Positions 1 through 14,010 of a DNA stretch of 64,000 nucleotides are shown here, piece after piece; position 1 is the first letter of the stretch; each line of letters opens with the position of its first letter. The position numbers and the translations under genes are program-made. This stretch comes from Cymbidium sinense. Taxonomy: Eukaryota > Streptophyta > Magnoliopsida > Asparagales > Orchidaceae. The notes beneath the pieces are model-generated. The model saw nothing but the letters and a program-made list of their open reading frames with translations. It searched no databases and had not been told where the DNA came from. The DNA is taken from NCBI GenBank assembly GCA_021442155.1, contig CM038215.1, positions 3,248,976-3,312,975 on the forward strand. Direction: 5' to 3'.

Positions 1-3000
1 CATACTCGAAGGCTTCCTCAACCAGATGAAGCTTCAAGGGAATTGAGCACCGTGATCACTGAGGTATGGGATTTTTTGACCATTAAACTTAATGTAGTGT
101 GGAGCTTTGTGAAAGAAATTTTCACCCCATCAATATTTTACCATTGGATTTGCCTCTCTCTATCTTTAGATGGTGTGGGTTGATTTGATTCCATGCTAGA
201 TCGAGCTTGATCTTCCCTTGATCATGGACAATCTCATTGATCAAGGGAAGAACTTGATGATCTCGCCATCCATCTGTTTTAGATGGCTAAGATAATACAT
301 TTATATTTCCTTTTATTTGTTTTTTAAAATGTGGAGATCTGTCATCCAATCTTTGATCGACATAGATGATTAAAGCGCTGGACGCCCCATGATGTGACAT
401 TAAGTATTCCCACGCGCATGATGTAAAGTGCACGCCACCCACCATGCATCGCGCCATGAGCCAGGGATTAGTTATGGATTATTTAAATGCTCAATTATTT
501 TCTAATTCACTTAGAGATCTTCCAAAAATCATAACTCTGTCTAGAAAATTCAAAAAAATGTAAAAAAAAAATCCTATTGATAGATTATTAAACTTAGAAC
601 ATTTTAAAATTAATTTCAATGGGGTTTGAATTATTATTTTATCTGAATTTAGGTTTCATTGGAAAGTTTATTTCAATAATTACTTTTTAACTAGGCCTTT
701 GATTAATCCCAAATTTCTTGGGTAAGTTTTAGGGGATGACTTGTACCTCCTCCTAATTTTCTTGAGATTTATTTGATTAGAATATTGCATGGTTTTAATT
801 ACCCTCCTTATGTTAAGCATAAGGGTATGATTAGTGATTTTAACCTATGATTAGGGTTGATTAAGGTCGATCCAGTAAGTAGGAGGTTTATGGAATATTT
901 TGGGGCATTTCCAAGCTATTCCCTAAACCCCTCTTCTCTCTCCTTAATCTCCTTAAAGGGTTAATTCATTAATTATCCCCTTAATCAATTTCTAAAAATT
1001 CTAAAAGTTCCAACTTAATTAATCTACTTGGTAGATGCTTAGGTGTTTAATAGCCTAAGTTTAATTAAGAAATCAAAACCCAATTCATAAGTGTGAAAGG
1101 GTGTTTTGAAATTACTTAAGCTAAACCTCTTAGCTTAATTAACTTTAATTGTGAGCCAAATTGCATTAGGCCTTTTCTTATTATGCATTACAAATTTAAA
1201 TTCTTATGGTTTTATGTCATCTCATTGGCTCATAATTATTTAATTAATTCTTCTAAGGTGTAGGTAAGTGTTAATTAAGTACTTAATTCATACCTTAACC
1301 TCTAATCATCATAAAAAAATATAATATAATTAAACAAAAAATATATCAAACAAAAATAAACTTAACTCATCTCACCTTTTCAAAATTAAATCAAACTTCA
1401 AACTAAACAAAAATGACTTTGAAATTCACTTTGATTTATTTTAAACTTTTTATTCCATAAGAATGTCTTTAGGATTTAAGTGAAGTGAGTTTGTTTACAT
1501 GCTTGCTTTGAATCATTCCCCAACATGTCAAGTTGTATGTCATTTGATTTCATGCATTCATAATTTTCAAATTGAAATTTTAAAATGAAATTGTTTAGTT
1601 TATGTCAAATTTGTGCATGTGTTGGCTAAAGTAGAAATATGAATGGCTATTATCACTACTAAATCCAAATTATTTTCAAAACTTATAATCAAATACCAAA
1701 TCTAAAAGTATGCTACTTATATCTTAATTATGAGTTTGCATGTGATAGATTATAAAGGCATGCTTAGTATATAGGTTTCCTTTTTCTTTATGTTGGTATA
1801 GTTTGAATAGAGTTGGTAAGATGTAGGTTCATTTGAAAAGAACCCAACACTTACTTAATTCCATACCCTATTCATCCCTATGCTATCACCTATGAAGGTT
1901 ACCTATATTTACATACATAAATTGCATAAAAATAAAATGAATCCATTAAACAACTTTTGCATTCTCCTTTTATTTTCATTTCTTTATACATATGTTTGTA
2001 TTTAAGGAAAGTGGTATATTAGTCTGACAACCCCAGGTTGAGGCTTTTTTAAAGTAGGTCTTGTACCTTACACCTCGTTAACAATGGCTCCTTACTCACT
2101 GCCTTCTTACTTTCATGTGTATATGAAAATTTGGATAAGGAAAACCTCTCTAAGAAAAATCATGCATATTCAACTTCTAAATTTCCTTAAATGGATTACT
2201 TAGCATGCATCATAAAGTGTGTTAAATACTCTCATTTGTATGTATAGATATGCTTAGGGTCCATCCATATGCATGTTATATATATTGGGAAAGAAATGAA
2301 GTAATGTGTTTTATGTGAATTTTGATTCATTTTATTTAATCTTAAAATGCCTTTCTTTTGAATAGGTTTGTTTAGAGTTTATCCAAACTTAGAATTATTT
2401 AAAAGATTTAATAAAAAAATTCACTTAAATGAAACTAAAATGTCAATCTACTTTAGAAATTACCTAGGTTAGGGAAGGAAAGAGAAGTTCTCTTCTCTTT
2501 CCCTCTCTTCAAAACATAGTAATTAATTAGGATCCACTTAAACCAAATAAAACATGAAATAAAATCAACCCAAAATATTAAACAACTTAAATGAAACCTC
2601 CTCTAAGTTGAACATGTTCTTCACACTTAGAAAATTTGAACCTAAAGCCATAGCTAAGCATACCACACAAACCTTCAAAGCACACACACATTAGCCTAAG
2701 TCACCACTTCTAGCCTTAGTTAGGTGATGCATGGTTTGGTTTGTTTGTTTTGTGATCTATGTTTTAGAATGGATGTTAGGGTGTATGCTCATAGAATGAA
2801 TGGTAGGACACTTTTAGTCTAACTATTCTTTTCTAGAGGGGATTGTGCTTAAGGGGTGGTATCATAAATAAAAATAAAAATTCTTTTGCTTATAGGTGCT
2901 TTATACCCCTAAGCATAATCCATTGACCAAGTGGACTTAGTCACCCATGTGTGGGGTGATAAGTCCAATATATATGCTTGGGATTTGTGGTTTATTTTAG

Positions 3001-4801
3001 CTAACCTTGTTTTGTAGATGTTAGTTAGATTTCCATTTTTTTCATGTAAATTTGTATAATTAGGACTTTGGAATGATTGTTATGGGGATTAGGATGAACA
3101 TTGGTCATAAGATCCTATCTTATGCACCATGTGAAGCCTTGGAGTATCTACTATCCAACCATCCAAAAGAAACCAAAGAAGAAAGAAAGAAGAAAAAAGA
3201 AGAAGAAAGAAGAAAAGAAGAAAGAAGAATGAAGCTTGAAGACCCCATAATAATGAATTTCTTGCTTAATCGTAATTTAATTCATTTATAATGGTTGTAT
3301 AAGGGTAGAGCTCACTACCCATATTTGATATTTTTGGGCGGTGGTGCTCGACCACAAATGACCGTTTATTCTTTTTATGATTAGCTTTATAAATTGATTG
3401 ATGATTTGTTTAGCTTTTGCATTAAGCATGATTTTCCTAGTTTTCCTTGCTTTATGTATGGCCGGATGTGGATTAGGCTCTTAAAAAAAAATAAATATTT
3501 TACCCAACTTAACAACTCAAATAAAATTAAATAACTCATAACCTCACCTAAAGCTTAGTTTAAAATCAAGATAAAAGAATTAGCAACCCTTAGCTAGATG
3601 AGCATTTCTTTATAATATCATGCACAAATGCATCTTATTTCACCTTGATTGGAGGGCTTCCACCTTTCCGAGAAACTGGTTTGACCTTTGAGAGCCATGG
3701 TGGAAACTCACCTCCTCCCTTCTCGATTTTGGCCAATAACTTATTTCTCATGCATTAGTCATATGAATCCTATTAGCTGATAAAAATAATTGTCCAAAAT
3801 GAAAATAAAAATGAAATTTTGAATTGCATTAGATTTAGGTCATTTGAAGCATGCCCTTTTCATGATCTAGTTTCCTTAGGGAGTAAGTTTAAGGACTTAG
3901 TCTCTTTCTAAATAATAACAACCTAGCTATCTTGCATAAGCATAAAGACTTGCCTACATGTATTTAAAATCATAGGAGGAGTTAGTTGGTGGCCACCCCT
4001 AGGTGGTTGTAAGTCCAAGTTGTCGGGTGGTTTGTCCTCTCTTGTGGAGGCAAACCAAATTTCTCCATAGATTGTGTTAGTGCTGACCGCCAAAGCTCCC
4101 TAGATTTAGGTTCTGAGGTTGCTTCTCTCCTTTGCAAGCCATAAGTATAATTCCTCACCTCTTAGGTATTTCGTTAATCTTATGTTAAGGAATCTTAAGT
4201 CCTAAATTTTTAATGAAAATGTAACTCAAACAAACTAAATTAATTTATAAAATGTAAAGCCCAACTATAGGATAGTTTGAGATGCTCGCAAGGTTTCCTA
4301 GCATCGTGAGCATCTCCTACTTATCTCCCATTTTTGGCTTCTATAATAACTCCCACTTATGATCAATCCCATTTGATCTTCAAACATAAACCAATCGATT
4401 GATGGTCCTTTCCTATTGAAATCTTCAAAGACAATGATCATTTACCTTAATCGAGAGTTTTCCTAAGGGATCCCATCCCTTAGGATGTAATTAACTATGG
4501 GGGCTTGCCTCTGTAGGGAACTTAATGAACCCAATTTAAAATAAACCTGCTTTACTTTTCCATGTAAAGTAAGGGAAGAATCTCTGGTACATATGCAGAC
4601 CCATCATCCTTAGGAGTCCTTATCGAGGTGATTAGGTCCATTAAAGGGTAGTGATTTCTATCTTTTGAGATAGTACACTATTTCATTGATGATGTACTTG
4701 ATCACCTGAATAAGTACATCTTTGGATCTTCATGGCATCCTAAAAAGATGAATTTCTATAAGGTCTTGTCTTTCTTTCTCTCCACAGATTTGAAGGCAAC
4801 A
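1..4801 (-). mobile_element. Very long LTR, inverted fragment (LTR-A)
   Basis: Read on the minus strand, this stretch is collinear with the first ~5.1 kb of the long LTR at 45312-53194. Shared landmarks are the start region with the 'ctcctaaggatgatgggt' block (near 4620 here, near 45470 and 56935 elsewhere), the 'gagccaa...gcattaggcc' block near 1150-1180, and the region near 1-80 that matches 50350-50430. The terminus near 4801 reads TGTTGCCTTC on the minus strand, which fits a TG LTR start. The other end runs off the window. The 3073-3291 open frame is a lysine/glutamate-rich low-complexity translation of an AAG tract and is not a gene. Nothing coding was recognised. The DNA is AT-rich, with a short GC-richer patch near 375-475. 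Confidence 0.7.
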
Positions 4802-4819
4802 CCTAATAAGAATTTTAAA

Positions 4820-5318
4820 CTAATAGAACCATAAAAGGATCTTGGCTAGAACTAAAGAAAAAAATTCATGCTCTATTTAAAGCCAATCTTATTAGTAACA
4901 TTCATTTTAAAGGTTAGAAATTTGAGGATATAAAATTGGGTATCATTCTGCTTGATTTTGACCCTTATAAAGGTGTTAGGATTATCCATTGGATCAAACC
5001 GAAAGATAACTTGATTAAAGTGAATATTGATGATTTTGTGGCTTCTAATAAATATGGTTGTGGTGGTATCCTTAGGGATTCTAAAGGTACTATCATCTGG
5101 TTTAGCATATCCTCTCAAAGCTGTATATTTTTTTGAGCTTATGGATGTTAATAAAGCTTTTAGAACTTGTTTGAATAAAGGTTTCCTCAACATCTAAATT
5201 GTTGATGCTCTCTTGCTTCTTGACATGCATAATTCTAATAGAAATGGGAATCGAGTTTTTTTATCTTCTTAATCATACAAAAATCTTCTTTCTCAGTATG
5301 TTTTAAAATTTCCCATAT
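4820..5318 (+). pseudogene. L1-type LINE fragment, C-terminal RNase H region
   Basis: This is a relic of the RNase H-like tail of a plant L1 LINE. The readable frame at 4936-5136 gives IKVNIDDFVASNKYGCGGIL followed by RDSKGTIIW, which matches the INTDGS...GCRSIIRDSKG stretch of the longer LINE copy at 26327-26400. The upstream DNA 'ctagaactaaagaaaaaaat' is also shared with 26153-26172. The usual DG of the first RNase H motif is DD here, and stops or frameshifts follow, so it is dead. It is cut on the left by LTR-A and joins telomere-like DNA on the right at about 5318, without a clear poly(A) tail. Confidence 0.7.
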
Positions 5319-8300
5319 CCTAAACCAAAAAATAAATGTAAAATAATAAAAAATAAAACCTAAACCGAACTAAAAAAACCTAAACTTAAAATAAAAATAA
5401 AATAAACCTAAACCTAAACTAAATAAACTAAAGTAGAATAAATAAAACCTAAACCTAAACCTAAACGATACACAAAGTAAAATAAACTAAATTTAAACCT
5501 AAACCTAAACTAAAATATAAATTCTAAAAATGAACCTAAAATAAAAATCTAAAGCCTAAACCTAAAATAATAAAATAAAAACCTAAACCTAAAAAATAAA
5601 ATAAAAATAAAACTGAACTAAAAAATAAACCAAACCTAAACCTAAAATAAAACAACACTAAAATAAAAACCTAAACTAAAATGAATAAACCTAAATTAAA
5701 TAAACTGAACTAAATAAAATTAAAAAAATAAACCTAAATAAACATAAAAAATAACCTAAAATAAATAAAAAAAACTAAATAAACCTAAACCTACGAGTTT
5801 ACTTATTTTTTAAAAAATAAACAAAATTGAAAAAATAAACCTAAAATAACCTAACTAAACCTTAAACCTACTAAACCCCTAAACCTAAACTAAACCTAAA
5901 AAAAAACTAAACCTAGACTAAACCTAAACTAAACCTACTAAACCTTCAACACTAAACCTAACACTAAAACCTAAAACCTAAGCCTAAACTAAATAAAACC
6001 TAAAAAATAAAATAAATTAAAAACATAAACTAAAATTAATAATAAAATAAAATAAAAACCTAAACTAAAACCTAAACAAAAACATAAACCTAAACCTAAA
6101 CCTAAATGTAAAATTAAAAAAATAAAAAATAAAAACTAAACTAAACTAAAATAAATAAATATCTAAACTAAACTAAATAAAATAAAATAAACCTAAAAAT
6201 AAAAACACAAACAAAATAAAAACTAAATGTAAAATAAAAATAAAATAAATCTAAAAGAAGAAAAACTAAATAAGAACCTATACCTAAAAAATAAACCTAA
6301 AAATAAATAAAAAATAAGACCTAAACACAAAACTAGAAAAAAAACTAAACCTAAAATAATCAAAATAAAATAAACTTAAACCTAAACTAAAATAAACTAA
6401 ACTAAAATAATAATAATAACTTAAACCAAAAAAAACCCTAAAACCTACCCTTAAATCCTAAAACTAACCCTAAACCCTAAACTGTAAAACAACAACCCTA
6501 AACCTACAATCCTAAACCCTAAACCCTAAAGCCAAAACCCTAAACTCTAAACCCTAAACCCTAAACCCTAAACCATAAACCCTAAACCTAAACTCCCTAA
6601 ATCCCTAATCCCTAAACAAACCCCAAACACTAAACCCTAAAACTAACCCTAAACCCTAAATGACCTAAACCTACTGTTAAACCATAAACCTCAACCTAAA
6701 CCCTAAAACCTAAATCCCTTAAATGCTAAAACCCTAAACTCTAAAACTACAATAAACCCCTAAACCCTAAACCCCAAACCCTAAACCTTAAAAACCTAAA
6801 AATTGAAACCTAAACTATAAAAAATCTAAAAATAAATAACTTAAAAACTTAAAACCTAAATAAATAATATAAAAGCCTAAACTAAAACCAAAACTTAAAC
6901 CTAAACCTAAACCAAAATGTAAAAATAAGATAAAATAAAAAATAAAAGTAAAACAAAAATAAAATAAATAAAAACATAAACTAAACTAAAAAAATAAAAT
7001 AAACCTAAAAATAAAAAACCTAAATAAAATAAGAACTAAACATAATATAAAAATAAAATAAACATAAAATAAGTTAAAAGAAAAACAAAATAAAAACCGA
7101 AACCTAAAAAATAAACCTAAAAATTACCAAAACCCTAAGCTATAAAAAAAAAACTAAACCTAAAATAACCAAAATAAAATAAACATAAACCTAAACTAAA
7201 ATAAACTAAACTAAAATAAATAGAACCTAAACCTAAACCTAAAATAAACTAATCATAAACCCTAAACTAAAATAAACCTAAACCTAAATTAAAAAATAAA
7301 CCTAAAATAAACTTGAAATAAAACCTAAAACCTAAACCTAAAATAAAAAATAAAACCTAAACTTAAACCTAAAAATAAAATGAAAATAAACTCAACTAAA
7401 ATAAACCTAAACCTAAAAAATAAGCAAAAATAAAATACCCAAACTAAAATAAATAAACTAAACTAAATAAAAAAAGAAACCTAAATAAAAGTAAATAAAA
7501 TAAAATAAACTCAAAAAATAAAAAATAAACTAAATAAACCTAAGTCTATCCATGTACTTAATTTTTTTTAAAAGAACCTAAACCCTAAACCCTAAATCGT
7601 AAAACCCTAAACCCTTTACCCTAATCCCTAAAATTAAACCCTAAACCATAAAATTAACCCTCCTAAACCCTAAACCTTAAACTATAAAACCCTAAATCTT
7701 AAACCCTAAACCCTAAACCTTAAACCCTAAAATCTAAACCCTAAACCCTAAACCATAAAATTAACCCTCCTAAACCCTAAACCTTCAACGCTAAACCCTA
7801 AACCTTCAACCTTAAAACCTTAACTAAACCTAAACCTAAACCCTAAACCTCCAACCCTAAACCTAAACCCTAAACCTAAACACAACCTAAAACCCTCCAA
7901 CCACTAAACCTAAACCCTAAAATCCTAAAACATAAACCTAAACTACATAAAACCTAAAAATAAAATAAATAAAAAAATGTAAACCTAAATAAAATTAAAT
8001 AATAAAATAAAATACAAACCTAAACTAAAATCTAAACCTAAACCTAAACCTAAACGTAAAAATAAAATAAAATAAAAAATAAAACCTAAACTAAGATAAA
8101 ATAAATAAAAATTTGAACTAAACTAAAAATTAAAATAAACCTAAAAATAAAAACCTAGAATAAATCTAAAGCCTAAACTAAAAAAAAAAAACCTAAACCA
8201 AAAATAAACAAAATAAAATAAACATAAACCTAAACTAAATAAAACTAAACTAAAATAAATAAAACCTAAAACTAAAATAAACTAATCCTAAACTAAATAA

Positions 8301-11300
8301 AATAAAATAAACTAAAAAAAACTAAACCTAAACTAAAAAATAAAACCTAAAAATAAACCTAAAATAAAAACCTAAAACCTAAACCTAAAAAATAAAATAA
8401 AAACCTAGACCTAAACCTAAACTAAAAAATAAAACCTAAACCTAAAAAATAAAATGAAAATTAAACTCAACTAAAATAAACCTAAACCTAATAAATAAAC
8501 AAAAATAAAAAACCCAAACTAAAATAAATAAACTAAACTAAATAAAAAAGAAACCTAAATAAAAAAATAAAATAAAATATATTGAAATAAATATAAAATA
8601 AACTAAATAAACCTAAATAAACCTAAATTTATGAGTTTACTTAATTTTAAAAACAAAACCTATACCTTAAAACCTAAAACTATCCATAAACCCTAAACCT
8701 TAAACCTACAACATTAAACCCTAAACCCTAAACCCTAAAATCCTAAACCCTAAACCCTAAACCCTAAAACCTAAACACCCCTAAACCTAAATCAAATCCC
8801 AAACCCTAAACCTAAATCACTAACCCTAAACCCTAAACCCTAAACCTTCAACCTAAACCAAAATCATCAAAACCAAACCCTAAACCTAAAGCCACTAAAC
8901 CAAACCCTAAGCCCTAAACCCTAACCCTAACCCTAAACCATAACCCCTAAACTCTAAACCCTAAAACCCTAAACCCTGAACCCTAAACTAACCTTAAACC
9001 TTCAAAACCCTAAACACTAAAGCCTAAACCCTAAACCCTAAACAAACCATAAACCCAAAGCTAACCTTAAACCCTAAACTAACCCTAAACCCTAAGCTAA
9101 CCCTAAACACTAAACCCTAAACCCTAAAGCCTAAGCACTAAACCATAAACCCTAAACCCTAAACCCTAAACCCTCTAAAACCTAAACCTAAACTAAATAA
9201 ACCTATAAATAAAATAAATAAATAAACCTATACCTAAATAAAATAAAATAAAATAAAATAAAAACTAAACTTAAATAAAAGAAATAAAAACATAAACTTA
9301 ATAAAAATATAAACCTAAAAATAAAGAACATAAATTAAATAAAACTAAACATAAAATAAAAATAACATAAAACTAAAATAAAATAAACTAAAAACAAAAA
9401 TAAAAATCTAAACCTAATACATAAACCTAAAAATAAATAGAAAAATAAAACCTAAACCCTAAACCAAAAAGGAAAATAACCTAAACCTAAAAAAACAAAA
9501 TTAAATAAACCTAAACCTAAACTAAAAGAATCTAATCTAAAATGAATAAAACCTAATCCTAAACTTAAAATAACTAAACTTAAACCCTAAACTAAATAAA
9601 TTAAAATAAACTAAAAATAACTCAAAGCCTAAACTAAAAAAAAACTAGAAATAAACCTAAAATAAAAACCTAAAACCTAAAAAAAAATAAATAAAATAAA
9701 AACAAAAACTTAAACCTAAAAATAAAAAAAATAAACCTAAACCTAAAAAGTAAAATAAAAAAAGCTAAAAAATAAACAAAACCTTAAACCTAAACGTAAA
9801 AAATAAACTAAAATAAAAAACCTAAACTAAAATAAATAAATCTAAAATAAATAAACCAAACTAATATAAATAAAAAAATAAAATAAACAAAATAAATAAT
9901 AAATCAACTAAATAAACTGCCACTGGTTTTTTTTCTATAAAACCCTAAACCCTAAACCACAAATCTTAAACACTAAATCTTAAACCCTAAAACTAACCCT
10001 AAACCCCAAACCCAACCACAAACCTAAAACCTAAAACCCTAAACCTGAATCACAAAACCCTAAACTATAAATCCTAAACCCAAACCCCAAACCCACCTCC
10101 CAAACACTAAACTAAACCTAAACCTAAACTAACTAAACCTAAAACCCTAAACTAACCTAAACTGCTAACCCTAAACCCTAAAACCCTAAACCCTAAACCC
10201 CACAAACCTAACCTTAAGCTAAACACCACTAAACCCTAAACCATAAACCCTAAACCTAAACCCTAAACCCAAAAACCCTAAACGCTAAAACCCTTAACTC
10301 TAAACCCTAAACCCTAAACCCTAAACCCTAAACCATAAAAATTGAAAAATTTAAACTTTAACTAAATAAAACCTAAAAATAAAATAAATAAATAAACCTA
10401 AACCTAAATAAAATAAAATAAAAACCTAAACTAAAGCATAAACCTAAACCTAAAAATAGAATAAAATATAAAATAAAAATAAACTAAAATAAAATAAAGA
10501 AAAACCAAAACTAAACTAAAATTTAAAATAAACCTAAGAATAAAAAATCTTAATAAAATAAAAACTAAACGTAAAATAAAAATAAGTTAAACTTAAACTA
10601 AAATAAAATAAAAACTAAATAAAAACCTAAACCTAAAAAATAAACCTAAAATAAAACCTACAAATAAATAAAAAACCCTAAACCCTAAACTAAAAAAAAA
10701 AACATAAACCTGAAATAAAAATAAAATAAATAAAATAAAATAAACCTAAACTTTAACTAAAATAAATAAAACCTAAACCTAAACTTAAAATAAACTAAAC
10801 CTAAACCTAAACTTAAAATAAACTAAACCTAAACCTAAACCTAAACTAAATAAAATAAAATAAACTAAAAATAAACCTAAAATAAAAATATGAAAGCTAA
10901 ACCTAAGAAATTAAAATAAAAACCTAAACCTAATCCTAAAAATAAAAAATAAAACTTAATAAAAAAAATAAAATAATAATAAAACTCAACTAAAAATATG
11001 CCTAATTGTAAACCTAAAAAAATACTAAAATAAAAAACCTAAATTAAAATAAATAAACCTAAAATAAATAAATTAAACTTAATAAAATTAAAATTAAACC
11101 TAAATAAAAATAAAAAATAAAATAAAATAAAATAAATAAAAAATTGAACTAAATAAACCTAAACCTACCGGTTTACTTAATTTAAGAAAAAAAAACTCTG
11201 AAACCTGAATCCTAAACCCTAAATTCTAGCCCCTAAACCCTAAACCCTAATGCCTAAACTTACAACCATAAATCCTAAACCTTAAACCCTAAACTCTAAA

Positions 11301-11564
11301 AAGCATAAACCCTAAACCCTAAACCCTAAACCTTAAACCCTAAACCCTAAATCCTAAACCCTAATCCTAAACCCTAAACCCTAAAAGCATAAACTATAAA
11401 ACCCTAAACCCTACACCTAAATCGTAAACCCTAAACTATAAACCATAACCCTAAACCTTAAACCCTAAACCCCAAACCCTAAACCTAAACCTAAAGTAAG
11501 TAAATAAATTTTTTTAAAAAAAACTAAACCCTAAAACCTAAAAAATAGAAACCTAAACCCTAAG

Positions 11565-11886
11565 AATGGACCGAACCTTGATGACATGAACATTACTGTC
11601 AACTAGGCTCAGTCTAGATCTAGTTATGGAGGCAATGGCAGACATGACGGTTATCACAGTGGTGGTGGGGGATCTAGAGGTGCTAGTAGATATGGTGGTG
11701 GTGGTCGGAGTAGTGGTGGTTATGGAGGCGGGAGGAGCGATGAAGGTTATAGCTATGGTGGTGGAGGATGCAGAGATCAGGGATAGATGGTGTATCCTGC
11801 TACTCGAGAGGCCAAGGTGGTTCTGATGGGAGTTGGAGAAACTGAAGAATGATGAATCTGATCTACTATTTCTGGAATTGTCTTTA
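11565..11886 (+). pseudogene. GRP 3'-end fragment, copy 1
   Basis: This is a truncated copy of the C-terminal part of a plant glycine-rich RNA-binding protein (single RRM plus Gly/Tyr/Arg tail). The frame starting at 11565 reads NG.TLDDMNITVN, a stop, then AQSRSSYGGNGRHDGYHSGG and a glycine-rich tail. The N-G-x-x-L-D-x-x-N-I-T-V-N-x-A-Q-S-R string is the end of the RRM in this family. The RRM core and start codon are absent. It has in-frame stops and shifts near the C-terminus, and ends in a short 3'UTR remnant (GAATTGTCTTT) fused to A-rich repeat. The open frame at 11626-11826 is a shadow in another frame. The copy lies just after a second conserved box (11492-11510). Confidence 0.8.
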
Positions 11887-12754
11887 AAAATAAAAATAAA
11901 CTAAAATAAAATAAAGAAAAACCTAAATTGAACTAAAAAAATAAAATAAACCTTAGAACAAAAACCTTTAATAAAATAAAAACTAAACATAAAATAAAAA
12001 AAGAATAAACTTAAAATAAAATAAAATAAAAACCTTATCCTTAAAAATAAATCTAAAAATAAAACCTAAAAATAAATAAAATATTAAAACTGGACCCTAA
12101 ACTAAAAAAAAACCTAAACCTAAAATAAAAATAAAATTAACAAAATAAAATAAACCTAAACCTAAATTAAAATAAAATAAACTAAAATAAATAAAACCTA
12201 AACCAAAAAAACAAAATAAAAATAAAACTCAACTAAAAAATAAGCCTAAACATAAACCTAAACCTAAAAAATAAACTAAAATAAAAACACTAAACTAAAA
12301 TAAAACCTAAAAAATAAATAAACTAAACTAAATAAAATAAATAAAACCTAAATAAATAAAGTAAAATAAACTAAAATAAATAAAAAATAAACTAAATAAA
12401 CCTAAAACTATGGGTTTACTTAATTTTAAAAAACCCTAAACCCTAACCCAGAACCAAACACTAAACCCTAAACCCTAAAATTAACCCTAAACCTACAACC
12501 CTAAATCCTAAACCCAAAACCCAAAACCCTAAAGCCTAAACCCTAAACCCTAAACACTAATCCTAAACCCTAAACTCTAAAAGCATAAACCCTAAAACCC
12601 TAAATCGTAAACCCTAAACCCTACACCCTAAACCTAAACCCTAAACCCTAAACCCTAACCCTAAACCCTAAACCCTAAACCCAAACCCTAAACCTAAACT
12701 TAAAGTAACTAAATAACTTAAAAAGTAAACCTAAACCTAAACCTAAACCCTAGG

Positions 12755-13003
12755 AATGAATGAGAACCTATGAAGAACACCGCCAACCGTGCTCAATCTA
12801 GATCTAGCGGTGGAGGTGAAGGCAGAGGTGATGGTTATCGCATTGGTGGTGGGGCATCTAGAGGTACTGGTGGATATGGAGGTGGTGGTTATGGAGGTAG
12901 GAGGAACGACGAAGGTTACAGCCGTGGTGGTTGCAGATGGAGAGATCTGGGATATGATGGCGGATCCCACTACTCGAGAAAACTGAAGAAACTGAAGAAT
13001 GAC
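12755..13003 (+). pseudogene. GRP 3'-end fragment, copy 2
   Basis: The same truncated GRP segment as copy 1, beginning at the same codon (AATG at 12755). The frame from 12770 is open to 13012 and reads ANRAQSRSSGGGEGRGDGY, then a GGYGGRR-type tail and DGGSHYSRKLKKLKN, where the family ends roughly SRYSRGGGGSDGNWRN. The RRM is missing apart from its last few residues. The copy stops at or just after its termination codon and passes straight into CCCTAAA repeats, with no 3'UTR or poly(A). The conserved box TAAAGTAACTAAATAACTT lies 54 bases upstream. The open frame of about 80 codons lacks an RRM and probably has no function. Confidence 0.8.
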
Positions 13004-13873
13004 CAACCCTAAATCCTAAAACCCAAAACCCTAAAACCCTAAACCCTAAACCCTAAACCCTAAACCTTAAACCCTAAACCCTAAGAAGCTAAAAACCTAA
13101 AACTAAACTAAATAAAACCAAACTTAAAATAAAATAAAATAATCAAATAAAATATAATAAAAACCTAAACTAAAACCTAAACATAAACCTAAACCTAAAA
13201 ATAAAATAAAAAAAATAAAAACTAGACTAAAATAAAATAAATAGAAACCTAAACTAAACTAAAAAAATAAAAACTAGAATTAAAATAAAAATAAAATAAA
13301 CCTAAAATAAAGACTAAATAAAAACCTAAATGTAAAAAAATAAACCTATAAATAAAACCTAAAATTAAATTAAAAAAACCTAAACCCTAAACTAAAAAAA
13401 ACCTAAACCTAAAATAAAAATAAAACACACCAAAACCTAAACTAAAACAAACTAAACCTAAAATAAACTAAACCTAAATCTAAACCTAAACTAAATAAAA
13501 TAAAATAAACTAAAAATAAGCCTAAACCTAATCTAAAAAATAAAACCTAAAATAAAAACCTAAAACCTAAACTTAAAAAATTAAAATAAAAACCTAAACC
13601 TAAATCTAAAAATAAAAATAAAACCTAAACCTAAAAAATAAAATAAAAATAAAACTCAACTAAAAAGTAAACCTAAACCTAAAAGATAAAGAAAAATAAA
13701 AAACCTAAACTATACTAAATAATCATAAAATAAATAGACTAAATAAACTAAATAAACCTAAACCTACCAGTTTACTTAGTTTAAAAAAAAAACACTAAAT
13801 GCTAAATCCTAAACCATAAACCCTAAGCCTACAACCCTAAATCTTAAACCCTAAACCCTAAACTTTAAATCGT

Positions 13874-13940
13874 AAACCCTAAACCCTAAACCCTAAACCC
13901 TAAACCCTAAACCCTAAACCCTAAACCCTAAACCTAAAAC
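13874..13940 (+). repeat. Best-preserved telomeric run in array I
   Basis: About nine consecutive, essentially perfect CCCTAAA heptamers, the longest clean run I noticed in the window. It confirms that the array derives from, or was refreshed by, true plant telomeric repeats. On the minus strand it is a G-rich tract able in principle to form G-quadruplexes. Confidence 0.85.
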
Positions 13941-14010
13941 CCTAAACCCTAAACCATAAACCATAAACCATAAACCCTAAAACCTACAACCCTAAACCCT
14001 AATCCCTAAT

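Larger units (their letters stand above)
5319..14010 (+). repeat. Telomere-like higher-order satellite, array I
   Basis: About 8.7 kb in which the + strand is almost only A, C and T. Two textures alternate: CCCTAAA-rich blocks (for example 6425-6790, 7577-7930, 8690-9180, 9940-10340, 11200-11480, 12430-12690, 13790-14000) and A-rich stretches of CCTAAA, ACTAAA and AAATAAA words. The A-rich part commonly starts with a word like 'ctaaactaaataaaacc' (near 5985, 7930, 9180, 10350, 13090) and ends with a box resembling CCGGTTTACTTAATTT plus an A-run, at about 5795, 7551, 8631, 9917 (weak), 11169, 12411 and 13769. Box-to-box spacing is about 1.1-1.75 kb. I read this as a tandem higher-order unit with embedded GRP modules, old and degenerate, not a working telomere. 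No other gene was seen. Confidence 0.85.

Noticed and set aside
3073..3291. Open frame of 72 codons rich in Lys/Glu
   Set aside because: It is a translation of an AAG/AGA low-complexity tract within a long LTR. The frame is not kept in the other LTR copies.
11626..11826. Val/Gly/Met-rich open frames overlapping GRP modules (also 26613-26882, 37393-37635, 37801-38067, 61879-62094)
   Set aside because: These are +1 shadows of the GGN-rich GRP frame. The GRP register (NGxNLDxxNITVNxAQSRS) is the real one.
12743..13006. Thr/Ser/Val-rich antisense frames over GRP modules (also 37339-37602, 61852-62046)
   Set aside because: Antisense of glycine-rich codons gives such low-complexity frames. No support for a gene.
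5319..14010. A functional chromosome end
   Set aside because: Heptamers are degenerate, interrupted by coding relics and occur in both orientations inside a continuous sequence. This is interstitial DNA.
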